Assembly (NCBI GenBank): GCA_009809945.1
Contig: WTPW01000075.1
Coordinates: 113,031-177,030, forward strand
From: Gigaspora margarita
Lineage: Eukaryota; Glomeromycota; Glomeromycetes; Diversisporales; Gigasporaceae
Reading direction: 5' to 3'
DNA length: 64,000 bases
Under the pieces are notes generated by a model that was given only the letters and a program-made list of their open reading frames with translations, was not told where the DNA came from and searched no databases. The first letter of the stretch is position 1; every line of letters starts with the position of its first letter. A program made the translations under genes and the position numbers. Shown one piece after another: positions 24,066-36,399 of the stretch.

Positions 24066-24470
24066 GATAATTTTGCCGTTATAATGTGTTTAGTTTGTAT
24101 AATACATTGCTCCTGAAGTTTTAAACAGACATCCGTATACTAAAGCATCTGATATTTATTCATTTGGTATAATATGTGGAGAAGTTTATATAGCAAACCT
24201 GTATCATACGTACAAAATCAAAATTATGCTTTCAGTTACAAGTATGTGATGGTTGAATGCTACATATTCATGAAAACACAGCAACTTGCTATGCAGATTT
24301 AATGAAGAAATGTTGGAATATGGAGCTAGAAAAATGACCAACAGCAATAAAAGTTGATAAAATTTTTACAGAATGGCAGAACAATGAAAATAATTTGCGT
24401 AATGATACATAATATATTGCTAAATTTACATATTTACAAAATTTATGCTAATTCTTTTGTGTAAAAGTGA
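24066..24470 (+). pseudogene. Protein kinase C-lobe remnant, copy B
   Basis: It contains the same APEVLNRHPYTKASDIYSFG segment (from 24103) as copy A, then a frameshift after ~24,195 and a TGA in the middle. The subdomain X Trp missing in A is intact here (MKKCW), but the Arg of the following RPTA motif is a TGA (24335-24337). The two copies thus carry different breaks and probably decayed at least partly after duplication. It cannot encode a kinase. Confidence 0.75.
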
Positions 24471-27400
24471 TAAACTTTCGGTTGATACTTTACAACGAGA
24501 AAAAGTATCTAAAAAGACGAGTTAGGTAGTTTGCAGAAATATTTAACTAGAACCTTATTGATATTTTGCCCAATCATTGCAATATACCCTTAAAAAAAAT
24601 TATAAGATAATGAGAAAAATGCAAAAGCACTAATCGAATTCAGCATGTGAGGCAGAATTTTGAAGTACTTGAATTGGAATTTCAATTTGAATGATAATGC
24701 TAAGAAATGAAATACAAACATAAGTTACATTGTTACCATTTGATTATCCTGCCATCGATTGTTATAAGTTCCTTTATCCATGTGGGTCAAAAATATTTAT
24801 ACTATTTGTTCACACTATTGTTAATGTAGCTAAGTTGAGGTAATATCTATTCAGTATAGTGTATCGCTTCAACGGATTACATATTAAAATTTTTTAGCTG
24901 GTATTATTTATAAATATGTGTTTATTCAGTAAAATAAAATATACAACTATTAGATTAGTTCACTATAGATTAGTTTTTTCCTTCTTAAACATATGTTTTC
25001 CTATACAAATTCTAGTTTAGTCAAAAATTTTTTAAGTGATGAATTTACCCCAATTATTATAGGTTGTCACTGACCAAAGCTTCTAATAAAATTACTGTAA
25101 ATCCATTAATTGCAGGTTCAACCACATGAACCTAATCTCAATCATGTAAAATTGTAAATAATATAGCCAAATAAAAATATAATTAACAAACACACTCTCA
25201 TGATAGTAAAATCCTCAAGATGAAAAAATACTTTATTGATAGCTTATGTCAAGAGAATACTACATATAAAATAGTTGAAGTTTAATGACACTCAATAATA
25301 TATCCATCTATAATTGACGCTTACAGATAGCAAGCTTCTTTATTATGAGTGCTAGATATAATGAACTGTAGAATTTTAAGTCTATTCGCGATAATATTCA
25401 ATAATAGATTTTTACAATGTGTTTAACTATTTATCCTACACAAATAGTGGTTGTTCATTCTTAAAAAAACAATTAAGAAAATTCTCCTTCCCAAAAAAAA
25501 TATATCATGCAAATAAATAAAAAAAAAAATTGATAAAAGCACAAAAAAATAATACTGAACATAATTCAATATTTCCGAATTATTAGGTCAGAAATGTGAC
25601 TGCGCATTCGGTTGTTGGTAATTGTATTATGACTTTTGAATTAGTTATTTTTATAATCATTACCTATAATATTATAAGCTCATACTTTTTAGTACCTTGA
25701 AGATATACAGAAACAACTAATTTTTATCAATTCAAATAACTACGTGATTCTATAAGCCCAGTTTTTAATATCGGATGTCAGAACAGAATTTAAACAACTT
25801 AACTAAAAATGATAATGATAATGATAACTTGTAACAATTATATTGTAATAATTAAATGTCTATGTTGTACCTCAGATGTCAATTTGCACCAAATGTTAAT
25901 TGGCCAAACTAATCAGCCTAAACTAATTAATGTTAGCAGGGAATTTAATAAATTGACATCTGGGCTGTCCCAATTGACAATTGGGGCAAATTAGATTTGG
26001 GTCACGTGTTATCGTATTTCAAAGAAATCTGAATTCTCAGTATTAGTTAATTATCCAGTTATCCAATGAATGTTACGGAGAAATTTCTTAAAATTTTCAT
26101 TATAAGATTTTATCAGTTAATTAATAATATTGTACTGTGTAAAAATATAATCATTGAGCCGGTCAAACTTTAAAAAACACAAAATTCCAAATCAAAAAAT
26201 ATAATAAAATTAACTCAAATATCAAATGCTGGCTCTAAACATAATAAATTATTCGTAACTCACAAACTTTAGAATTTACAAGCTAAATAAAAATCCCATT
26301 TTAAAATCGAATTTATTAGGAACTAAATACAATAAGTATATATAAATAATTTTATAATATATTGAGGTAATTAGAACCATATTAATTCACAACATATCAC
26401 CCAAATGTAGTTGATGCATAAATAATTATATTACAATATATAAATGTAATTCGACTTTTATAATTATATGTGCTTTATGATTCTTTAATTGTACAATTTA
26501 CTTTTTTTAGTCACCTAAAAGTTTACTTAAATTATCTCCAAGTGAATACATACATGCCTGATCCACTTGCGGACGATGATTTTCATATAATTTACGTGTG
26601 AAAAAAATTTAGTAAAGTTAATAATACATTCCTGAAATTCGAGAATTTCTCATAATATGGTAATTTAAGACCATTCCTTTCATACTCTTTTGAAAATAAT
26701 TATAGCAAGCCAGTAATTCAACATTATTTAAAAATGCATATCTCATTTCCACATAAATAAAGCTTTCGTGACGATAATTTTACAATAATTAATTATTGTC
26801 TGAAGGGCATTACGATAAAGGAACAGTCACCCTGATGTCTATGCGTGTGAAATTAGCCTGTCAAACGAATCTCTTTTTTAAAATTATAATGTCAAATGAT
26901 CGTTTATACCAAAAAATTTTAAAGGTATTTGCATTATACTCATTTTCACAAAAATTATTTTTGGCCAAGATCTGGTGTAATGTAAAATTGAAGTTAAATT
27001 TTTGTGATTTACTTAATATGGATGAAACTTTATGATGAGAATATTGTGATCGAGTTATAACTCGACGTTCAGGTTAAAATATTATAACGATAATAATATA
27101 AATTTCGTGCACGTAATATTTGGTACAATATAAATTTTGAAAGCAAGATGCAGAAAATACAACTAAATGCAAATAAAACTGCGTAATTAATTTTCTTTAT
27201 TCACTTTGACATGAGATAAATTATGTAGTTTTTTGAGTTTTCCTTTTCTTACGACCTGAGGATTTGTATTTTTAAGTTTACTTAATGGCTGTCGTCCCAG
27301 AAATGCTCTTTTTTTTTACTTTTCGTCACCTGTTTTGTTCTAATTTGTGAAGAGGCTGCATGCATTCTATCAGATTGTTCTTTCACCAGGATGCTCATTT

Positions 27401-29180
27401 TTCGCAAAGGTTTCTTCGGGAGCTTTGTCAGTTTGTCATCTTACAAAAAATAATTTCATCTATATATTAATAAGTTCAGAAGAACCAAATATGCAGACCT
27501 CGATATATCGCCAGATCGAGAAACAAAATTTTTGTAATTATAAAAAGTAGTGACTATATGAAGGTCAAAATTTAATGTTTTATAATAGCTAGAACAAGAA
27601 AATATAGTGCGATTATAATAAGGCTGTGACTATATCAAGAGTAACTACGTATAACGAAGTTTGACTGTATAAGAGACACAATTAATAAAAATCAATTAAA
27701 ATATATTTGATCCATTTAGAATATATTTAATAAGAATAAAATTCTCTTAGGAATGCATCATCAAATTATAGAATTAAAGACCAATTTAACCTAAATACAA
27801 TTTGAATTCGTTAAAGATTTTTTGGGGAACACGCGCAGATGGATCAGAACGTTTAGATAGCTATGCAGAAAGTATATTGATATAAATTCTTTTGCGTAAA
27901 TCCTTTGCTTTTCTATTAAAAAGGAAAGATGACATATTACGAGTACAGGAGTAAAGAGCCATTCAAATGTGCACGTGTACAGAGTGAATTGGAACAAAGG
28001 TTATAGGGGGTTAATTTATTAGCCAACTTCATATATGTTTGATTGTTATAATACTGTACTTTATACAAGTAGATTAACTACTTTTTCTTTTCAACTCGAA
28101 GAATGAATCGATTTATAATAGATTAGCTATTGAGAATGGCTTGTCATTAACATAAATTTAAGCGATATAAAATTGCACTATTGGCAGCAATAACATTATA
28201 ATATATTTAGATTAAAATCTAGAAAAAATAGACCACTTAGAAAAGGAGCTCAAAAATGCTTAGCAAGTTTTTATTCTTTATTGTGCGACTACAATAAACA
28301 TTGACAATCAAACAACCATTTTCCCGTCAATCTAGCATATGGTATTTGATTGAGACGTCGCCTATTACGCAATTGTTTTACTTTTTATTTGTTTATGCAA
28401 TAGTTACAAAAATATAATGATAATTAAATAAAAGTACTATTACATTACTATTCAGCAAGTAACTGTCATATATAAATGCCGCAAAGGAAAGTTAGACAAT
28501 TAGCAATTACGTAACTATATCAATAATCTTTAACGATTACTAATTGAAATACAACACTTATATAATATGTCTTACTAATCAAGCAATAAAACATAATAAT
28601 ATAATCATTCGTATAGCAATTGTGCATACAGTTGTTTATAGCAATTGTTTTGACAGATCGTATTCATATTAAAGCAAAATTTTCTCATGTACGTACAGTA
28701 TGTATAGTACTCTAACTGTAAATAAAGCTAATGTGTAATTCATAATATGTGCTTGTTGCGTAAAATTATGCGTAAGAAATAATGAAGAAAAAATTGTAAT
28801 AGGCATCTTTAGCAATTATAAAGTATAAACTTACCTATCCACTTGTTTCACTACATTTTTTTATTTAACAAAAATTTATAAGATTTGTATCATAGAATTA
28901 TATAAAAAAGGTCAACAATAAGGTTCTTGGTCATAATAATTACAGATTTATCAATTTTCCCACCACTTCACTATGGAAGTACCATAAAATTGATTAATAT
29001 CATAGATATTCAGATATGTGAATAATTAGTAGAACCAATCATAAGTGGTAGAAATTGTGGAATGTAAATATGTAAATTATGCTATTAGATTTCAGGATAT
29101 ATCTTGTCAGGGCTGTGTATCATATCAATATATTTATCATTAATGTTTTCAAAGGCTGATAAAAATTTTTCAAATATAGA
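24470..29180. other. Intergenic part of unit B
   Basis: Homologous to 13,010-17,500. It includes the shared MITE (~25,870-26,005) and minor unit-specific insertions. A TACGTACAGTATGTATAG stretch near 28,690, absent from A, resembles the subterminal repeat of the hAT at 1601-2955. No gene is seen. Confidence 0.5.
25870..26005. mobile_element. MITE with CAATTTGC inverted ends (unit B copy)
   Basis: Orthologous by position to the element at 14388-14525, with scattered substitutions. Its presence in both units dates it before the duplication. Confidence 0.6.
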
Positions 29181-29289
29181 ATACCAAATTGTTTGTTATC
29201 AAAATGTTAGTATAGGTTAGTTCAAAACGCAATCAGAAATTTTCTTATTGAATTTTACTCATCCAATTTATTATTCTTATGCACCTAAA

Positions 29290-32200
29290 ATGAGTTCAAG
29301 ATCCGAGGATCTGAGAATCGATATGGATGAAGATGCTTCGCACAGAGAAAAACGAAACTTCAATGAGCCACATGAAGGAAAAAAAATATTTAAATATGTT
29401 ATTTCACCAAATATGCAATATATTGTAACCTTGAGTATAGAAGATCGATCAATTGTTGGATGGGCTATCACAGAAGAACTTGAACTTGAGTTTGATAAAT
29501 CAATAAATTTCGAAGAACTCAAAAATATTACTGTCTTAGAAGGTGTAGTTGATTTAATAGGAGTCACTAACTGTAAACAAATCATACTAAATATATTTAA
29601 AAGCGATACTTATGGTTTTGGTTAGTTAAAATTAATTAAACGCTCATGTTTTGATTCTAATTTATACTAACAAATTTATTACATCAGAAATTATTGATAT
29701 TACAACTAAATCGAGACAAGAATTAAATGCACAAGGATTAAAAGGATATTTTAATGAATTTAATGATAGTGCTACCTTTCTTGAAAATGGAAATTTGATA
29801 ATTGTCAAAAGATATCCCACTTTTTGGGCCTATATCTTTTCAAAGTTTAATGGCAAACCACAATGGACATGCGAAAATATTATTAAACTTAAAGATTTTC
29901 ACAGATCATTTATTTTCAAAAATGGAAAATTGCTATTAGTTTTTGATATACCATTTGTAATCATGCAATGGAGCTTAAAAACTTTGGAATTTAAAATGCA
30001 ATATATATTAAATTGGAATTTAAGTGAATATAGGTATAGCTTAAAATTAGAAATGAACGACAATAACAAATTGCTAACAGTAGCTAGTCATGAATCCGAT
30101 GAGGGAACATTAATCTATGTTTATTCTATGGAATCTGGTACTATAGTAGCACATAGTGAGTATTTAATATACAAAATTATCCTCAAACATAAATAGCATG
30201 ATTATTAATTTTATTTACTATTCAGATTCATTTAAAGAGAATTTGCACAATTTCTGCTTTATTGGACCATATCTGTTTTTCTTTGGCTCACAATGTAGTA
30301 CAGAGATATATAACTCTTATTTACTTGATTCTCACACACTTAAGCCTCAAGAAACTAAAGATTTTTTACATATTTATTCTCCAAAATATGAAAATTATAA
30401 AGAATATAAAATCATTTCTGATTATATTATAAAACAAGATATTAATTATTTGTCGATTCAAAGATTATCATGTAATGAATATTGGAAATCTTATTTACAA
30501 GTTCAAAAGTGCCATGTTAGCGATTCATTTTTCAACATAAAAGAAATTAAACAATTTGTACAGGATGCCCTGAAAAAGTGTGAGTCAGGTCAAAATTTAA
30601 TTCAGAATTATTCAAATGAACCTAAAAAATTATCCTATGGAGAATCATATACTTGGATTATAAAAACTTCTCTAGATAGGATTGGTTTGAAAAATTACCA
30701 TAAAAGAATTTTAAAAGCAACAATTGGTGAGGAATTAACTGAAAAAGAGTTTTTGGAATATCATGACAAAGAAGATAATTACATTTTAGAAAATAAATTA
30801 CTTGAAAATGGAGATATTATACTTGCTGACCCTAATGGCATACAAATTTATACAATAAATGCTGAAAACAAGGCACTTTATTTAGTTTACAAATGGAGTG
30901 ATGGATATAAAAAAGAATCTGAAACTGCTCAACAATCAATTAAGAGAAATCTGATTGCCTTTAATTTTCTTATTGAAAAGATTGATAAGTCGAACTTTAA
31001 ATATTTACCATCTCCAACTTATATAAATATAGATGATTTTATAAATAATAGATTGGCAGTAAAATTATATGGAAAAGAACAATTTTATCAACTAGCTCAA
31101 AATGAATACAAAGCAGGTATTGAACAATTATATAATAAATGTTTTGAATATAGTTTTTCAATGTTTAAGAATGGTGCGCTTTATGACTTTATACTATTTA
31201 CAAGTCAAATTGCTTTAGCACTGATAAAATTAGAAGAATTTAATAAAAATTTAAAAGTTACTGAAAAATTCTTATCTAAAATTAATTTACTTATTTCTAA
31301 AAACTATTATAACTCTATAAATAATGATTCTACATTATCTCATCTTCAACATCGTGGAATATATGATAATTCACTTTCTATTATTTCATTATTTGATTAC
31401 TTGACTTTTTGGATTTCTGAGCAAAGGAGTCTTTTAAAAAATAAATATCCTAAAATTTATAAAGTTTTAGAATCTCCTTATTTATTTTATTCATTATATT
31501 TTACTAATTATTCTCAAAAAACTGTATCTTTAATGATTCCTTTGATGAATTTTGCTACTTATCCTAAAGATTATTCTTATTTTGAATAATTTTATTTATC
31601 TGACATTCCTTTTACTTCACTTGATGCACCTGATTATTTTAAATGGTGGAATATTAAAGCTCTTATTAAATTCAAATGGAACACTTATGGAAGACGATAT
31701 TATTTTATTATTTGGGCAATCTATTCAATTTTTATGTGCTGTTTTTTGATAGTTTCAACAATTCCAGAAAATACAATTTCTTGGAATTATCAAGCAACTT
31801 TTTTAGTAGCAACTATCTTTTTTGGATTAATTCATTTTATTTTTGAAGCTCGTCAATTTATTCATAATCCAATATTTTATATTGCTAGTCCTTTTAATTG
31901 GTTTGGTATATACAGTATTTCTAATTTAATCATTCAATATTATTATATATTATAATATTAATTAATTTATTATAATTTAATATATTCTAATTTTATTTAT
32001 AGATCTTGCTGCAATACTAGCTCCAACAATAACATCATTTATATGGTTACATGATGAAAAACCATATATTTGGATTGTGACTATTTCTTCTTTTTTACTT
32101 GAAATTAAATTTTTATTATTTTTTCGTGCTTTGGAATATTTTGGAACATATTTTGCAATTATATTTGGAGTAGCACAACAAATATTTTTATTTCTTGCTG

Positions 32201-33077
32201 TTTTGGGTATTATGGTTTTAGCTTTTGCTCATTCTTTTCATCTTTTATTAAGACCTACTAGTGAATATTCTTATGATCAGCCAAGTGATACTAATGATGC
32301 TAATAATCCTTGGAATCTTGTTTCAAAATATAAGTTTATTTCATCTAATGGCACTATTGGAGAATCAGTACTTATTGAAACACCTGATGAAAATACAAAT
32401 TTATTTACAAAATTTAGTACTTCTATTTTGGCAGTATATTTTATGCTAACAGGTAATATATATTAATAATTTAACAAACTTTTTATCAAAAAATAATAAT
32501 GTTTTTGGTTTTAGATGATACAAGTACAGTTACTTCATGGGGTTTAGTCAATAATTGGACTTTAACATTGTTATTGGTTATATTTTCATTTTTTACAACA
32601 ATCTATTTATTGAATCTATTTATTTCATTGCTTGGAAATGCTATTAATCAAACAAATAATGAAGATTCTTTGTTACAATTAAGAGGAGAGGTAAAATTTT
32701 GTTTATATTTTAGAAATATTTTATAAATTATAAATTAAAAATTTAAAATAATACTAGTTATTAGCTGAGATTGAACTTTTTTGGATGCTTCCTCATCAAA
32801 GAAGAAAGAAAAATTGGTTTTCAGAAATTTTGTAATTATTTGATTTATTTATATTGTCAATATTATATATATACTAATATATAATTTAAATATTAGATAT
32901 TATGATGCTTCAATTTATGAACTTAGAAAATATATAAAAATTCTTAAGGATGAACAAAATGAAGAAGTTTTACAAGATTTACTACCTCAAATTAATGCAC
33001 TTGTTGAAAGCAAAGTCTTAACTAAAGATCCAACTGAAGATTTGCCATATGATCTTATTGCACAAAGTTTATCTTAA
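29290..33077 (+). pseudogene. TRP-like ion channel with propeller-like N-terminus, copy B (one nonsense codon)
   Basis: Exons: 29290-29620, 29688-30155, 30226-31905, 32003-32452, 32515-32690, 32758-32831, 32897-33077. All introns are GT-AG and the sum is 3,360 nt, 1,120 codons, which supports the model. Residues ~1-260 carry propeller-like strands and ~260-720 a helical linker. Six membrane helices follow (first ~760-785; pore-like segment ending MLTGDD ~955-980; last ~985-1015), then a short cytosolic tail with a basic coiled stretch. Known relatives suggest a cation channel of plasma or internal membrane. One in-frame TAA at 31587-31589 (codon 721; TTA in copy A) falls just before the first helix and removes the whole pore. 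The start is the ATG matching copy A; upstream in-frame sequence has no ATG. A sequencing error or polymorphism at the TAA is possible. Confidence 0.85.
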
Positions 33078-33164
33078 ACTAAAGACTTAATTAAAAATTT
33101 AACCAAAGACTTAGTTGAAGACTGGCCCTATAGTTTTATTGCACAAGAATAAAAATTAAAAATT

Positions 33165-33479
33165 TTAAAAATCTATTTCTTAACAATTTTTAATTATAAA
33201 CTTTATAGACTATAAAATATTAAAAGATATTTTATAGCTTTTAATATTTTAATATAACTTTTTATACAACTACTAGTTCGATAGTTAGCACTTTGCACCA
33301 CCCATCTTATTTGTTTTTTTAGATTATATAACCATTAAAAATTCTTTATAGAACTTATCATTTATTGCAGTATATATAATATATAGTTAAATTTGATTGT
33401 GTCACATATATAATTTTGTTACAGATTTACTAATATGGTTACACAGTGGTTAAAGATGGATTAATATTATATTAGTACT
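33165..33479. other. Flank after unit B with a degenerate repeat
   Basis: No gene. The segment 33,385-33,475 (TTTTGTTACAGAT followed by TGGTTACACAGTGGTTAAAG) resembles 36,300-36,370, suggesting one older repeat now spread apart by the insertions between 33,480 and 36,115. Confidence 0.4.
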
Positions 33480-33605
33480 ATTTATTCCCCGGGACGGTGG
33501 GAATAATGAAATATTTCCCCAGTGGCATATGTGGGGCGCTTTGCACCCCATAAGTGCGCCACTTGGGGAATATTTTAATTATTTCCCTGGCACGGCGGAA
33601 TAAAT
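33480..33605. repeat. Long imperfect hairpin (MITE-like)
   Basis: Arms of ~50 bp start ATTTATTCC on both strands and meet at an inner TGGGG/CCCCA stem near 33,540. No clear TSD. It could form a stable cruciform or RNA hairpin; a MITE origin is inferred. Confidence 0.65.
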
Positions 33606-33930
33606 GAGTTATTCAACGTTTCATATGACAACATGACAAGGACTCGTATTATTAATTATTTTTATCATTTTCTTTGTCTCCCTTTACATTTTTAACTTTT
33701 CAGGAAAATAACAAATGCCTATTATCACCCCGGCTTTATTTGTTATCACCCCGTGGAAATAACAAATAAGAAAAAAAAAAAGAAAAAAATCCATGATAAA
33801 AATTATGATTAATAACACATAATTCCCCATCATGCGATCATAATGAGATGTGGAATAATTATAATTATTACCATAATTTGATGCAAATAATTCTATTATA
33901 GAACTTAATTACTATTTATTAACTACAGTA
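33606..33930. other. Intergenic with a small hairpin
   Basis: No gene. ATTTGTTAT and its partner ATAACAAAT pair across 33,738-33,768, and TTATCACCCC is repeated twice just before. Confidence 0.4.
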
Positions 33931-34179
33931 TGTGGGGGGTGTTAGTAGAAACCAGGCAAATTGTTTCTAAGTAAATTTTTTTTAGACTTTGAATTAAAAT
34001 ATCTCAACAACTATTAAACCAAACTTGATAAAATTTTTTTTATTTTAATTCTATATAGTTATAGAATTAATAGAAAAAAAAATTTATCAAGTTTGGTTTA
34101 ATAGTTGTCAAGATATTTTAATTTAAAGTTTTAAAAAAAACTTACTAAAAACAATTTGCCTGGTTTCTACTGACACCCC

Positions 34180-35758
34180 TAGTGTTCCCATCGGACTGAA
34201 CCAAATCAAACTTTACTTAAGTTTGAGTTCAGTTTGATTTTCAAATCAAACTCAGACTCAAACTTTTATGAAAATTATGTTTGGTTCGAGTCCGATTTCA
34301 AACTTATTTTTTAAGTTCAGTTTGATTTGAAGTTTGGTCCGAAGTTTGCAAACTTGTTTGGGTTTGATTAGTATTATAGACTATTAATCACTAAGTCAAG
34401 TTTGCATAGATCTGTCAAAAAAAAAAATGCTAAAAGAACATTCAAAACGTTACTCAAATACAACAAGTTAGATACATACGCATAATTTATCCATTCTCTC
34501 GTATGAAGAAATTTCTATTGGCCAATTGACGTTACACAGATTAAGTTACACAGAATGTGTATCAAGTCGGCCTATATTATACCAGTATACTCTAACGTTG
34601 TATAGGATCATGTAAATAATGCTGGCTAAACTATCATAGCATCTACTTAAAATTAATAGATCCGAATGTAGCAATAATTATTTATTATACCGGAACTTTT
34701 ATAGCATTGGTATAATGATTATATGCCAACACACTATTGGTTGTACAATGTAAGCTACGTAACGTACGTACATACGTACTTGTAATTTTTGACATGGGCA
34801 AAATTAAAACACAAAAATTTCTAGTAAAATTTTGTGCTTTAGATTAGGGATAAGATCTTGCAATTAGGTTAGATTTCGACAATATTATTTGTATAATGAC
34901 ATGTAAAAACAGTTTCATAGACTAAATTTTTGGTTATTGTCTTGCACTACAGCAGATTTTGATATTTGGGCAGCAAAATTTTTTTTAACCCTAATACTGG
35001 GGTCCGCATAATTCGCATAATTTGTAATTTACCGGATGCATAATTTGGCATTTACCGGATCATAATCCTGGACACTCTAGGAGGGGTCAATGTCGGTCAG
35101 GTGAGGTCACAGGAATTTGATCTAGGCAACTGAGAATGTTCCTAGGGTTGCGGGAATTGGTTAAGAGGGGATAGTGCTTTCAAAATAGTAAGTTGATACT
35201 GGGGAATACAAATACTAATTTGGAATTGGCCCATTTATTTTAAAGCAGGCCAGATAATTTGTTAATGCGTAATCTTATATTAAAAATCCCGCACAGGATC
35301 GCACGCGGATCCCGCGCGTTTCCCATCACTACTCTCGGACCAATTCAACCAACGCCTCTTTCTTTGCCTACCACGTTAGGATTTAAGCCTTGTGGGTTTA
35401 TAGTATTAGTAATTTAGGATAGAATAGTGGTTAGTTTTAGAAATTCTTATTATTTAGNTANNTCCNACCACCCACACCATCNGTCATGCTATTGACCAAT
35501 NAGAAAATTNAACGTAGTATTTTCTGTTTNCAGAAATGTAAATTTNGAAGGTTATTCTATCAAACCCGAACATGTTTGTGAACTTTCAAACTGAACTCAA
35601 ACCAAACTATTAGTTATGTTTGAGTCTGGTTTGAGTTCGAATAATAAAGTTTGGTTCCAGTTTGAGTTTGAAGATCTGCAAAATTTATAGTTTGAGTCCG
35701 GGTTTGATCGAACTCAAACTCAAACTCTATCAAACTCAAACCGGACCTGGGAATACTA
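34180..35758. mobile_element. hAT element, 1.58 kb, 8-bp TSD, nested in the foldback
   Basis: The ends are TAGTGTTCCC and GGGAATACTA. The flanks GACACCCC (34172-34179 and 35759-35766) are identical. Both subterminal regions are packed with GTTTGA and TCAAAC motifs in opposite orientations. No transposase frame. A ~45-bp stretch near 35,332-35,375 resembles, inverted, the LTR of the element at 9382-12351. Ambiguous bases lie between 35,458 and 35,546. Confidence 0.8.
35458..35546. other. Cluster of ambiguous bases
   Basis: Eight or more N positions are scattered here; single Ns also occur at 2365 and 46013. They mark low-quality consensus in repeats, so indels nearby should be read with caution. 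Confidence 0.95.
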
Positions 35759-35799
35759 GACACCCCCCATGTAGTTAAGGTAAAGTTTGTTGCATTAGA

Positions 35800-35973
35800 G
35801 TTATTGGATACAAAGCATCCAATAACAGGAGTTATTTGTAAAATAACTTCATTATCTGGCTGTAAAATTTAATGTGACAGCTTCTGGGCCCTTTGGGGCC
35901 CAGAAATGGAACATTAAATTTTATTGCCAGATAAACAAGTTATTGGTGCTTGGCATTCAATAATGGTGTTATC
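35800..35973. repeat. Foldback hairpin with a GGGCCC tip
   Basis: The arms are inverted around the tip CTGGGCCCTTTGGGGCCCAG (35884-35903). The stem 35,852-35,934 pairs TTATCTGGC with GCCAGATAA. Outer segments (GTTATTGGATAC and GCATCCAATAAC) form their own hairpin at 35,800-35,826. Confidence 0.7.
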
Positions 35974-35984
35974 CGGCAGCTTAT

Positions 35985-36113
35985 GATGACCAGATTGCCA
36001 AATAACTTGGTTATTTGGCAGTGTTCACGTGCTTTCTGCCAAATAACTTGGTTATTTGGCAGAATTCACGGAACACTGCCAAATAACCAAAGTTATTTGG
36101 CAATCTGATCATA
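35985..36113. repeat. Three near-identical ~25-bp palindromes inside an outer stem
   Basis: TGCCAAATAAC and GTTATTTGGCA form palindromes at 35,996-36,020, 36,037-36,061 and 36,077-36,102. The outer bases CAGATTGCC and GGCAATCTG pair, so the block can fold as a clover-like structure. Confidence 0.75.
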
Positions 36114-36399
36114 GTAAGATGACAGATAATTATTTTTATCTTGATTCAGAATTTATTCATTAATATAGTATACACTGTAGTTAGAGTTAGTATTGAAATT
36201 ATTGTGATTTTTGCATAGATATTTTTATCACAGAACATACTTTCTACTCCAGTTATCACAATACATAATTAAGGTTGAGTTGGTTGTATTAAATTATTAT
36301 AATTTACTATATAGAATTTTGTTACAGATCTTATTTTCTAATGTGGTACATGCTGTGGTTAAGGTTGAGTTAGTAATAGAGTTATCTTGTTTTCTACTT

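Larger units (their letters stand above)
22425..33165. repeat. Segmental duplication unit B (~10.7 kb)
   Basis: Direct repeat of unit A, starting ~30 bp after the MITE pair and ending just past the channel stop. It lacks the four elements inserted in A and carries its own foldback at 23614-24033 (absent from A) and small insertions near 26,350 and 28,690. Confidence 0.8.
33936..35772. mobile_element. Foldback MITE split by a hAT near its right tip
   Basis: Left arm 33,936-34,045 and right arm ~34,075-34,179 are ~110-bp inverted repeats (shared core GTAGAAACCAGGCAAATTG). The right tip is cut after GACACCCC by the hAT at 34180-35758 and resumes at 35,759, ending in CCCCCCA, the complement of the left tip TGGGGGG. 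Confidence 0.75.

Noticed and set aside
34270-34300. GGTTCGAGTCC resembling a tRNA B box
   Set aside because: No matching A box or cloverleaf around it; it is part of the hAT subterminal repeats.
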